64,000 nucleotides of DNA, from positions 12,416,838-12,480,837 of the forward strand of contig NC_079207.1 of assembly GCF_026745355.1 (NCBI RefSeq), in the 5' to 3' direction. Source of the DNA: Beta vulgaris subsp. vulgaris (lineage: Eukaryota; Streptophyta; Magnoliopsida; Caryophyllales; Amaranthaceae). The notes beneath the pieces were generated by a model, which saw only the letters and a list, made by a program, of their open reading frames with translations, had not been told where the DNA came from and did not search any database. Position 1 is the first letter of the stretch. Each line of letters begins with the position of its first letter. This document shows positions 24,401 to 34,186 of the stretch, piece by piece. The position numbers and the translations under genes are program-made.

Positions 24401-25860
24401 ATCTTCAGCCATGAGTCTATAGGTAACCTATCTAATTGAAATTCTCTAAAACATGGTTTATAGAGTAAATATCATAATTCTTAGGAATTTTTGTTTCTAT
24501 TTCGGGAACTTGAGCTGATCGAACAATCAATGCTACATACCTAAACAGCATTGTGAACATTACCTAATGCCTCTAAAAAGCTATAGGATGTACATTGCCT
24601 TACCCTTGCTAGTCTTGTTTCCTACTCATAGCATTTTATGCAAGTCAAAGAAATTAAGTTGATTCTATTTGTTTTTTAAGCTGTTTATTTTGAGACCAGA
24701 TACTGCCATATGTCATGTAGAAATTTCAGGAAAGTATTGCCAGTTTATGCAATATTTTTAAATTTTGTAAAGATGTAGTGTCTTGGTCTTTATTTTTTCT
24801 TTTCTTTTCAGCCAGGTTAAAAGCGGCTCCTCATTCTTCATCAATTGATCAAGGGTCTCTAGAAATAATGAATCTCTAGTGCCTGGGGGTAAGGCTACAC
24901 AATCTAACATGATTTAGCCAGCCATTGGTGAGGAGCCTGGTAAAGGCATTAGGATGATGGTGTGGTATGGTATACTACATTAATGAAATCTAATAAACTG
25001 GATCCTTGAACCAAAATTTCTTAAACTTGTTAGAGAAAACCGGAGAGAGAGAGAAACCAGCAAGCTTCCAGCATCAAGTTGCATCACAACTCTAGGAACT
25101 GTTGGTCTTATATTTCTTTTATATTTTCCTTTTGTATAAACATTTATTAGTGGGTGTGCTTTTGTTTTTTGTATCGGAAAACTCATCATATATTATACTA
25201 CAATTTGCAGGCAGTGGGATTATTGACTTTTCCTCACTTGGTTTTCCAGAAGTGATGCCAAGTGTTTTTCTTGGTCCATGTAAGGATGAAGAGGGGATTG
25301 AAGATTCCACAAAGAGCTCTGATTTTCATCTCCAAATGGGTTGTATACGAGAAAAAATGGATAAGATTCCTGCAAATGTTAAGGGCACTTTTGTTGACCT
25401 GGCAAAACCAACGATAGAGACTTTATCTAGCATCCAGCAAAGTAGTCGTGCTCTCTCTCTTCTGTCAGCTCAATCACATAGCATGTCAAGCCAGTCGCTG
25501 GAAACTGCAAGCATGACACTGATCAACAATAGGAGCCATGTGGCCAATGCAGATTCTAATCTAGGTCATGCTCTTAACCACTCAACTGGCTTTTTTAAAA
25601 CAATTGCACAACATGGGCCTCAACCTGGAATGTACTTAATGGAAGCTGACGAGGAAGGACTCACCACGAACAACCCTACCAATGGCAACGTAGTTGGACT
25701 TCATCTCCCTGGTGATAGCATTTCAAGCACGCCAAGTTTGAGGGCCACTGATAGTTATCATCCGAAGGGGCATGGCATTGTCCTCAACTTGCTTCAATTA
25801 TCTTCCCATCTTCAAAGGGTTGAGCAGCAAAGGCATACAACTGAAAATGAAGCAGGTTAA
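21485..25860 (+). CDS. SPL6-like: SBP-box transcription factor, SPL6-like
   Basis: Three exons, 21485-22107, 23104-23207 and 25211-25860, join in frame with GT-AG introns into 458 aa. The product starts MDSWKYMS, as SPL6-clade proteins often start MDSW. The SBP zinc-binding domain spans about residues 162-236: [21 protein letters not shown], then the second-finger Cys within the basic nuclear signal [17 protein letters not shown]. The intron after FCQQCS-R is the conserved SBP intron. SBP proteins bind GTAC-core promoter sites in the nucleus. [10 protein letters not shown] (322-331) overlies the miR156 site, and [15 protein letters not shown] (436-450) near the C-terminus matches SPL6-type proteins. 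The start was chosen because it follows a splice acceptor and the MDSW signature. Length is close to Arabidopsis SPL6. Expected regulation is miR156/157 repression in the juvenile phase. The C-terminus may be extended by splicing to an exon near 28057. Confidence 0.92.
22108..23103 (+). other. SPL intron 1 (within SBP domain)
   Basis: It begins GTTTGTG and ends TTGTCCAG, splitting the Arg codon of FCQQCSR-FH. Reading through it gives hydrophobic tails that are not protein. No transposon was recognised inside. Confidence 0.88.
23208..25210 (+). other. SPL intron 2
   Basis: It begins GTGAGTC after GAATCAG and ends AATTTGCAG. A possible internal alternative exon begins at 24813 (see the separate entry). 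Otherwise non-coding. Confidence 0.8.
24813..24888 (+). other. Possible cryptic (poison) exon in SPL intron 2
   Basis: A strong polypyrimidine tract and TTTTCAG precede 24813, and GGGG|GTAAGG follows near 24888. Joined to exon 2 it would read [20 protein letters not shown] and soon hit TAG, truncating the protein after the SBP domain and removing the miR156 site. It is only a splice-signal prediction. Confidence 0.3.
25448..25467 (+). promoter_or_regulatory. miR156/157 target site in SPL coding sequence
   Basis: GTGCTCTCTCTCTTCTGTCA is the canonical SPL recognition site, nearly complementary to miR156 (one mismatch to the miR156a complement, at the seventh target base). It encodes ALSLLS flanked by R322, the position and peptide seen in miR156-regulated SPL genes. 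Confidence 0.95.
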
Positions 25861-28056
25861 ACAATTTTTTAACGAGTGGGTTAACGCCTTTTCTTGCTCC
25901 AAAGGGGTGTGCATGCATTAAGGTACGTGACGTCCTACTATAAAAACACGTTATTGCTGTCTTTCTTGGTATCTGCTGTATTGGCATTCCAAGTTACAAA
26001 TTCCAATTTGCTTTTAAAATGGAATATAATAGGCTAAAGAGTCACAAGCCCGACTTGATGCTAGAATCATAGAATACGAGGTTTATGGGGGAAGAAATAT
26101 CATATCATAGAGATTGTGGCACGTGCTTAGTGTTCTATTTTTATTTTTGGTGCACTGACAGCTGCTCAAGATACTACCTTCGTGCTCGTAATACAGGAAA
26201 GAGAGCACATTGTTTTCAGTAACATTGACGTCATAACTGGTCAAGGGGACACATTTAGATCCAGAGAGATGTTTTATTACTTACTTTGATATTGAGAAGT
26301 GGCTACCTGGGCCTATTTAGATTCCCTTTGTGCAAGTATGATATCATAATCTGTAGTGGGTAGCCAACTTGGTATTTATTAACAAAATGGTGCTTTTCCC
26401 TCTGATTTATGACTCATCATTATAATAATAATACACCATGTCTGTCGAAACTGGAAAACTCACCATATTCTTTTTGCCTCACTTAACTAATGATACCATA
26501 AAAGCCAAGGAAGCAAAGCCGTAGAAAAGGAACTTGGAAATGGCTGTCTTAAAATAAACAAAAACAAAAATCAAGGTTTAAATATCTTTTTTAAGGTCTA
26601 AAAAGGTTACTTTGATAATAGGCCGTCTGTTCAGGTGGATTATGGAAACCTAGGTGTCATTATATATTATGCTAGCAGCCTAACCATGTTATTAACATCG
26701 TGCTTGTTGAGTCCTACTATTATTCTAATACTCAATCACTAATCATTTTCTAATTGTTATTCTTGTCAGTTCTGTCATCACTCGTCAACTTTATACGGAG
26801 ATTTTCTATTTACTAGTTTTAATGTCGTTATCGTTATGTCATCGTCAGCATAATCATCATCCAGATCCTTCAATAAGAATATCATGTTCTGTTTGAGGCT
26901 TGAGCGGGAGCCTACCAATAGAGACTTCGATGAAGGTTGCCTGAGTAGAATGTGTTTGACTAGAATAGGGATTCATTGTTCTTACTTCTGACAATCTATT
27001 GGGACTGAATCTCCCTAGTAGTTGTACGATTACCCTGCCAGAATATTGGAATACTATTTACACCTGGAAAGAAGATTCTCCATATAATAAGTGATGATTT
27101 GAATATAGGAATACTATCCTGTGAATAAAAGAGGCTTAACTAGTGTTTCCTTGATTATTTTGTTGTACCATAATGCTGAGTGGTCTGTGTATAGTTATGG
27201 CAGGAATATAATAGTTTGTGACACCTTCACTGTTGGATCTACACATCATTATTCATTCTAATGTCTCCGTGTTGCCATGCTGGTGCATTGATGCCTCTTT
27301 TGCGCATGAAAAGAAAATGCATGGGGTAACTCTATGGCCTCACATATTTTTTTTTGTTAACTCCTATCGGTCTCACATATTGTTTTTCTTAAGCCCTATC
27401 GGTCTCACATATGGTAGTTTCTCATCACTACAGTACATTTGGTTGTGGACCTTTTGACCTTGATAAGCATACTAGTTGATTTAATTAAAAAAAAAAAAAG
27501 AAATGCTGACGAGTAGGCTTCAATATCCATTGAGATGTGTATGTCGTTGGAAAACCACGATGATCAGTGATAAACAAATGCATAAGTCTCCTCACTTTGA
27601 TCATCCAAGCTGAAATTTGGGGACCTAGAAACAGTGAGGATAAACTTTTTTGTAGGAGAAAAATTAATTCTTTCTGCTTATAGGTTAAGTAGACATGCCT
27701 AGTAACTTTCAATGTCTTGGCATGAAATTGAGCAACAACGATGTGCAAGCTGTCTAGAGAGTGATTAGCATCTTAACACAGTTGTTTTTATATATTCTAA
27801 TTTGGAGTTTTGTGTGTAAGCCATGTGCTCAGTAGATAGTATAGACATCCTTTCTTAGCTATGGAGATTTTGGTGGGTTTTAATATACAAAACGTTACGG
27901 AATAATAAAGTTAGGTTCCTCAGCCAATTTCTTTCTACTTGAATGAGTAATTTTGTATTCTCCTACCATACTTTCTAAATATTTTCTTGACATGAAAATG
28001 ATACTGTTTGTTCACATATTTAACTGATACAATAATGACATTTTTTTTTTTTGCAG
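25861..28056 (+). other. SPL 3' region or downstream intron
   Basis: No motif-bearing frame was seen. It either holds the 3' UTR of the gene or is an intron before the acceptor at 28056. No clear polyadenylation site could be assigned. Confidence 0.4.
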
Positions 28057-28163
28057 TGTTGCAGTCAATATTAAAATTTGGTATATACCCAAATATGGTA
28101 CTTCCCGCCAGCAGTAATCAAGCGATGTTTGATATCAAAAGCAATAGTATTAAGTGGGCATGA
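28057..28163 (+). other. Possible alternative 3' terminal exon of the SPL gene
   Basis: Twelve or more T residues and GCAG precede 28057. The last coding bases at 25855-25857 are a potential donor (GCAG|GTTAAA). Joining them replaces the immediate TAA stop with about 35 further codons ending TGG GCA TGA at 28161-28163. It could equally be a 3'-UTR exon or not an exon. Confidence 0.3.
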
Positions 28164-28866
28164 AAACTGATACCCTGTACAAGTTCAAAACCTGGTTTAG
28201 TATTTAACTTACGGTACAGATTACAGAAGTTGCCCATGCAAATTTTTATTTTTTTTTTACAAGCAAGAAGAATTGACGTAGTGTTCTTGCCGCTGCTGAA
28301 AAATATGCTGCTCCTTTTAAATGGCAGATGTTTTGATAACGAAGTGTATTTGATCCCATGTAATTAAGTTTAGAAAATTTTAGTATTTTGGTGCTGCTCT
28401 TCTGTTGTGTATTCGTGAATTGTGATCCCTGCCAATTGATCGTTCTCTTTCCTATGGCAATGCGAGGCGAAAGAAGTATTTGCTGTTGTTAGTTACCAGT
28501 GTGAGATATTGGCTGTTCTTAGTTGGCAGTGTGCGAGTCATTCCCCTTGTGCCCGTCGTTGCCCTTCATTCTTCACTCATGGTGTTTTAAAGTTATGCAG
28601 ATAGTAAAGGAGAAGGAGTGCTGAGGCTTTGAATCAGAGCAGCCTGTGAAATGGATAGGTTAACGTAAGTTATGAGTCTAGTTTTGGATGAAATTCATGT
28701 TGGAGTTTTGGGTTGAATAGTCGTATTCAAGACATTAAATTTTCAAGTAGGATCGATCTTTTTGTTTTCTTCTTTTTTGGAGCATGACCGATTAAGATTG
28801 GAGCAAACAAACGCAGCACTGCAATAGTGCAATGAGTTAGATTTGGCAAATAATCTTCTTCTTGAT
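28164..28866. other. Intergenic, nothing recognised
   Basis: AT-rich stretch between the SPL 3' region and the Copia element; no credible frame or repeat pair. Confidence 0.4.
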
Positions 28867-28871
28867 ATGCT

Positions 28872-29441
28872 TGTTGGGATTTAGAAACAAGTGCTAACTA
28901 GTTTGTGAAATAATCAAGAAGAAACATGAAATTTCCCCTCAAGAAAAAAAAAAGAAGAAACATGAAATTGAATTAATAACCAAGCAAATGCAAAGAGGAA
29001 AGAAAACACCAAAAATTATCCCGATCTCCGGGAGAAAAACCCACAAACTTGCACTATGGAATCAATGGTGAACATACAATTTTTCACAAACTCACTTTCT
29101 CTCCTAAAACCCTAAAAAGGTTAAGCTCCAAGTTTGAACTTTGAGATATGTGTTATACTTTCTACAACCAAAAAAAAGAGGGTATTTATACAACAAGGAA
29201 TAAAAGCAATCCAACGGCCACAATTGAAACTTAAATCGTAAAAAAACACGTGCAGATATGGCTGCCCGGACGGGCCCGGAGAATCGCTCGTCCGGGCCCA
29301 AGACCCGCCCACCTGGTGCAGGGTTTGAGGAAGCATTTTGCCTTTGAGGCATAATCTCCCACACTGTCTGGCCCGCCCGGGCTGCTGGAGGTGGGCTCTT
29401 CCTCGCTTGGGCTTGCTTGCCCATCTCCACCAAACCCAACA
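28872..29441 (-). repeat. 3' LTR of the gag-protease Copia element
   Basis: 570 bp, directly repeated at 31569-32177. On the minus strand it starts TGTTGGGTTTGGTGG after a purine tract. It includes a local AAGAAGAAACATGAAAT duplication not present in the other LTR. Open frames inside it are non-coding. Confidence 0.88.
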
Positions 29442-30298
29442 ATCTCCCACCTGGAGATCGGGTTAAGCAAGAGAACATCCTACCATAAGTACCCATTACC
29501 ATCACCATGATCTCTCCATATATTGGCCATAGTCATGAATCCCGCTTCCTTTCACCAAAGGAAAACAACACCGAGGTTTCAACCAACCACGATCCAACAT
29601 CACTCCAAACCCATCACAATCAAGCTCCCACCTAGATAAAACCCGGGCATTATCACCATGCTCCCACCTAGACGAAGCATCACCATGATAAAACTCATCT
29701 CCTCTACACCAAGGAAAAGACATTGAAGTTCGCACCAACTCCAATACAAAGACGGCAACGTCTACACTGACTTTGATTCTCAACAACACCTCCAAATCAT
29801 TGCACCATCGCTCCATGAACCTACACACCCTCCTACCCCGGAGGTCGGATCACCAAGAGATAAGTACAACCAAATGAAGATCCTTTCTTATACAACTAAG
29901 GAAGACAATAACTTCCTCTCCAACCAAAGAAGCATATTGAAGTCTCATCCAACTTCAATAAAGCAAATTACCACCTAACCCAAAGAAGATTCTCATTGTT
30001 CTAAAAGCAAATTCACCTTCCTCCCGCCCGAACAAAACACCCTTTGCTCCACTTAGAAATCCCGGCATAATATGCTTGTGTGCCGCCCTTCACCTTGTGC
30101 ATTTACTGGTCAATTTGCCCGGGATACCGCTTCACCATAGTTCTCATCCCTTGGCCCACTATCGATATATTTCCAACCGAACGACACCTTACATGAAGTT
30201 CCCACCCCAATTTCGGACCCCTTTCTTGTGCTCCGAATGGTGTAAAGTATTCCACTTCTTGTTCCCCGAGCTATGACCATAGCTCCCTTGACAAGCTT
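29442..30298 (-). other. Internal non-coding part of the Copia element with purine-tract copies
   Basis: No pol domain is readable. On the minus strand CTAGGTGGGAGC occurs twice (about 29625-29636 and 29662-29673), echoing the CAGGTGGGAGA tract beside the 3' LTR. The frame from the protease ends soon after 30299. Confidence 0.55.
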
Positions 30299-31435
30299 TC
30301 AAGGAACACCATCAAACACAACCTTGTGACCCGATGTAGCAAGTTGGGTCATCAATACCAAACTTTTCTTCAACCTTGAGATGTACTTGACATCCTTCAA
30401 CTCCAACGAGCCACCATGAGTGAGTTTCAAACTCACATCACCTTGCCCCATGACTTGCACTACCTTGCCATCTGCAAGATAGACTTTTCCAAACTTTTCG
30501 AATTTGAAGGTCCTAAACAACTCCTTGCATGGTGAGGAATGATGAAAAGAACCCGAATCCAAGACCCATAATCCCGAACATCCAACCAACTCTTTTGGAT
30601 CATCCATGCTTACCATCAAAACATCGGAATCGTACTCCGAAATTAATTTGTTTGATGCATCTTCTTCATCATCACTTTCTTGAACCTTCTTCTTCCCTTT
30701 TCCATTCACTAGAAAATCTCTCTTCAGATGCCCTTCATCACCACAACCCCAACACACCACATGAGCTCCCCTATTAGGTTTACCATGTCCCCTTGACTTC
30801 GATTTTTCATGACTTGCATTTCCCTTTTGTTGATTCCTTCTCCCCATACTTTCACTATTATAAGCACCACCCAATGATTCATCGGACCCTCTCCTTCGAA
30901 TGCTCTCACTCAAAATCAAGTCCATAACATCATCATACTTCAACTTCTCTTTATCGGAGGAGTTGCTAATGGCCGTCACTATAGTTTCCCATGACAAGGG
31001 CAAAGAAGACAACAAAATCAATGCCTTCACTTCATCCTCAAATTTTATATCCACTGAAGACAAGTGACCCAAAACCGAATTGATATCATTGATGTGTTCG
31101 GTGGCCGAACTACCATCAACCATCTTTATATCAAACAAACGACGCATCAAGTATGCTTTGTTGATAGCCGATGGTTTCTCATACATACTTGACAAAGTTT
31201 CCATCAAACCCGCTATTGTTTAAGCATCCTCCATACTCCGGTCTAATGTCAATCTCACAACTCCAAGTCCTTTCCTATCAAGAACTTTTAATTCATCCTC
31301 AAGCATACAACTTGGTCTCTTTCCCTCAAGAGGCAAGTAAAGATTATTTCTATGCAAAAGATCCTCCATTTACATTTTTCAAAAGCCAAAATCTTTACCA
31401 TCAAAACTCTCAATCCTCAATTTTCCTTCTTCCAT
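30299..31435 (-). pseudogene. Copia gag-protease pseudogene
   Basis: The minus strand reads from an ATG at 31435 (MEEGKLRIESFDGKDF) through in-frame stops into an open stretch beginning at 31207. That stretch contains the gag block LMRRLFDIKM...EHINDINSVLGHL and LLSSLPLSWETIVTAISNS. A CCHC zinc knuckle follows (CWGCGDEGHLKRD; the usual last Cys is replaced by Asp), with two basic/acidic linkers. The aspartic protease signature is WVLDSGSFHH (~30560). This resembles Tork/Tnt1-type polyproteins. The frame stops shortly after the protease. Confidence 0.88.
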
Positions 31436-31568
31436 TGTTAAGTTTACCCAAAAATTCAAAATTTGATTTTTTTCCAAACTTTGATTTTTCAACCATAAAT
31501 CCTAGTTTACCAACACGTACAACACTAAATTGCTTTCCCCAAGTTAAAATCTTAGCTCGAATACCAAT

Positions 31569-32177
31569 TGTTGGAATTTAGAAACAAGTGCTAACTAGTT
31601 TGTGAAATAGTCAACAATAATCAAGAAAAAACATGAAATTGAAATAACAACCAAGTAATACAAAGAGGAAAGAAAATAAGAAAGAACACACCAATAATTA
31701 ATGTGGGAGACCCGAGCTCCAGGAGAAAAACCCACAAACTTGCACTACGGAATCAATGGAGAATCAATGGTGACCATACAATCTCTCACAAACTCACTCT
31801 CTCTCCTAAAACCCTAAAAAAGATTAAACTCTAGGTTTGAACTTTGAGATATGTGTGTTACATTTTCTAAAACCAGAAAAAGAGGGTATTTATACAACAA
31901 GGAATAAAAGCAATCCAACGGTCACAATTGAAACTTAAATCGTGAAAAAACACGTGTAGACTGGGCTGCCCAGGCGGGAGAATCGTCCGCCCGAGCTTAC
32001 CACACGCCCGCCCAGTGCAGAGTTTGAGAAAGCATTTTGCCTTCGAGACGGAATCTCCCACACTGTCTGGCCTGCCCGGGCTGCCTGGCCCGCCGGGACC
32101 AAGCCTGCCTGCCTGGGCTGCTGGAGGTGGGCTCTTCCTCGCTTAGGCTTACTTGCCCATCTCCACCAAATCCAACA
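31569..32177 (-). repeat. 5' LTR of the gag-protease Copia element
   Basis: 609-bp direct repeat of 28872-29441, ending CCAACA beside the primer binding site on the minus strand. Differences include an extra duplicated segment around 32075-32115 (GCCTGCCCGGGCTGCC-type repeats). Confidence 0.88.
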
Positions 32178-32365
32178 ATGCTCTGGAATAGTTAAACGTT
32201 GAGTAATCTTACTTTTTTTTTGGATATTTTTCAGCTCATATTTGAAGCATATGGACCAATTTTTTTTTTCCTGTTTCAAGGGAGGATCTTAGTTGGGCTT
32301 AGAGGTCTGGGCCTGGTAATTTATTTTGGCATATTGGATATAATACATATGCTATATTGACTATA

Positions 32366-32405
32366 CTTAAAAAAATCTTGTAGCGTAGTGGTTAAGGGTT
32401 AAACG
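32366..32405 (+). repeat. Possible SINE A-box fragment
   Basis: TAGCGTAGTGGTTAAGG fits the tRNA-type A box (TRGCNNAGTGG). No convincing B box follows, so it may be a truncated tRNA-derived SINE. Confidence 0.3.
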
Positions 32406-32409
32406 TTTA

Positions 32410-33560
32410 ACATGGTTGATAAATGCAACTCTACACGCCCGAACCTTCTTTTCATTGCTAACAAGTTGTGGCTCATTTTCACTCGTCGAACCTTCTCTTC
32501 ATTGCACTCTAAAATTCGAAATACTCGGCACCCAAGGTTCGCTCCAGATGCTTGTTTTCCTTCCATCACCAATAACTCTACAAGCCCCTTTCATCACTAT
32601 ATCCTTTACGTAAAGAATAATGGATTTCCAAGTGTAACTCGCATTAGGGTAAACATTAGCCTCTAAAAAATTACTTGATGGAAAATATTTACCTTTCAAG
32701 CCTGTGTCGCAAGTAAAACTCTATTAAAAATGTCAAAATTTCTGATGCCAAGACCCCCCCTCTTTTTAAGGTAAGAATATCTTTTCCCAAGCCACCCACA
32801 TTATTTTTTTCTCTTCATCTTTTTGACCCCAAAAGAAACTCCTACACATCTTCTCAATTCCATCAGTGATACTCTTCGAAATGCAAAAACGTTGCATATC
32901 ATAGGACGGTATTGCTTGAGCTACAACTTGAATTAATATTTCTCTACCTGCTTGAGATAAACATCTCCCCTTCCACCCCTTAAGCTTCTTCCAGACATGA
33001 TCTTGAATAGCTTGAAAAACTCTTTTTTTGAACTTCCAATGTAAGTCGAAAGGCCCAAATATTTATCATGTTCCTCAACTGCCTTAAAAGTTGACTTCAT
33101 CTGAAGCGTATTAATCTTTTCCGACTCTAAATTTTGTTAGTAGGACATCTTCTATTTTTCCACATTCAATTTTTGCCAAGTAGCAGCTTCATAAGTAGAT
33201 AACACATCTACATTTTCCACTTCCTTCTCTGTAGCTCAAACAAAAAGTAAGCTATCATCTGCTAAAAAGAGATGAGAAATAGTTTTAACTCTCCTCCCTA
33301 TTTTAACCCCATGAATAAGCTTTTTTTTTTTCCACATCCCTGATTAGAGTCGACAATCCCTTCACACATAATACAAACAAGAAGGGAGACAAAGGATCAC
33401 CTTGTCGGAATCCTCTAAAAGGCTTAAAATTTCTCGACGGCTGTCCAATAACAAGCACCTAAAAAGTAGCAGATGAAATACATTGCATCACCACCTTTGT
33501 ATAACATCTAGGAAAACCAAATTTCAGCATCATACTAGTTTGAGCCTTTTATTAGTTGGC
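32410..33560 (-). pseudogene. Second L1-type LINE remnant (reverse transcriptase)
   Basis: Minus-strand blocks in order are SMMLKFGFPRCYTKVVMQCI (~33520), FRQGDPLSPFLFVLC (~33390), HLFLADDSLLFV (~33260; ADD of the catalytic box), RGGLGIRNFDIFNRVLLA (~32740), then KGKYFPSSNFLEA and ACRVIGDGRKTSIWSEPWVP (~32540). Multiple stops and frameshifts occur. Both ends are truncated, with no RNase H or poly(A) tail. It differs in sequence from the LINE at 11743-13755, so it is a separate insertion. Confidence 0.85.
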
Positions 33561-34186
33561 CACACCATTTGTTCAAGGTGTGACCTGCCTTATACGGAAG
33601 TTTGTGATTTTTTTTAGACCTCTATCCGAATTTGGTTCTCACGTTCAAATCACATTGACACATTGTATATAAATATAACAATATGTTTCACACTGATGAA
33701 AAAGATGGTATAGAAATAAATGTCATGAACTTATATTGTAACTTAACTAAAGTGCTTAACTACGTACTATGTCGCGAAATAACGGTACATTCAAAACATA
33801 ATTGATTAGCTAAGCTGAAGAAATTAAGTTATGCCAACAGAAAACTAAACGATCAAGTACAGGGTTATACAAATCCTCTACTTCCTTTTTCCCTACGTCA
33901 ACCATATCCGACCAATACCGCAAGAAACGTTATCATAGCTTTTTTCCTGCATCATAAAAATAAATAGCATTACTTACTTACTTACTTACTTTTCAATAAT
34001 TATTATTTCAATATATTTTATTAATTTATATATTATTTTATTTATAAAACTAAGTTGTTCACTTTTTTTTTCCTTTGGAAAACATCGTATTATTATATCA
34101 TATCCAAAGTAAAATGAATGGAGAAATCTATATATATATTTAACCAAGTATGCAATTAAGCGAGGAGGAAAATGTGCTTACATAGT
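33561..34186. other. Intergenic region 3' of the YABBY gene
   Basis: A TTAC microsatellite (about 33971-33990) is the only clear feature. The part closest to 34187 probably includes the 3' UTR of the minus-strand gene. Confidence 0.4.

Larger units (their letters stand above)
28872..32177 (-). mobile_element. Copia LTR retrotransposon reduced to gag-protease
   Basis: Two LTRs bound a minus-strand internal region with gag and protease only. The whole is flanked by the perfect 5-bp duplication ATGCT (28867-28871 and 32178-32182). LTR ends are TGTTGG...CCAACA. Just after the 5' LTR on the minus strand is ATTGGTATTCGAGC, a slightly mutated primer binding site for initiator Met-tRNA. Just before the 3' LTR is the purine tract AGGTGGGAGAT. 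Integrase, RT and RNase H are missing, so any mobility would need help in trans. Confidence 0.9.

Noticed and set aside
29104..29508. Minus-strand frames of 134, 109 and 79 aa
   Set aside because: They lie inside a Copia LTR, and the same frames recur in the second LTR with indels.
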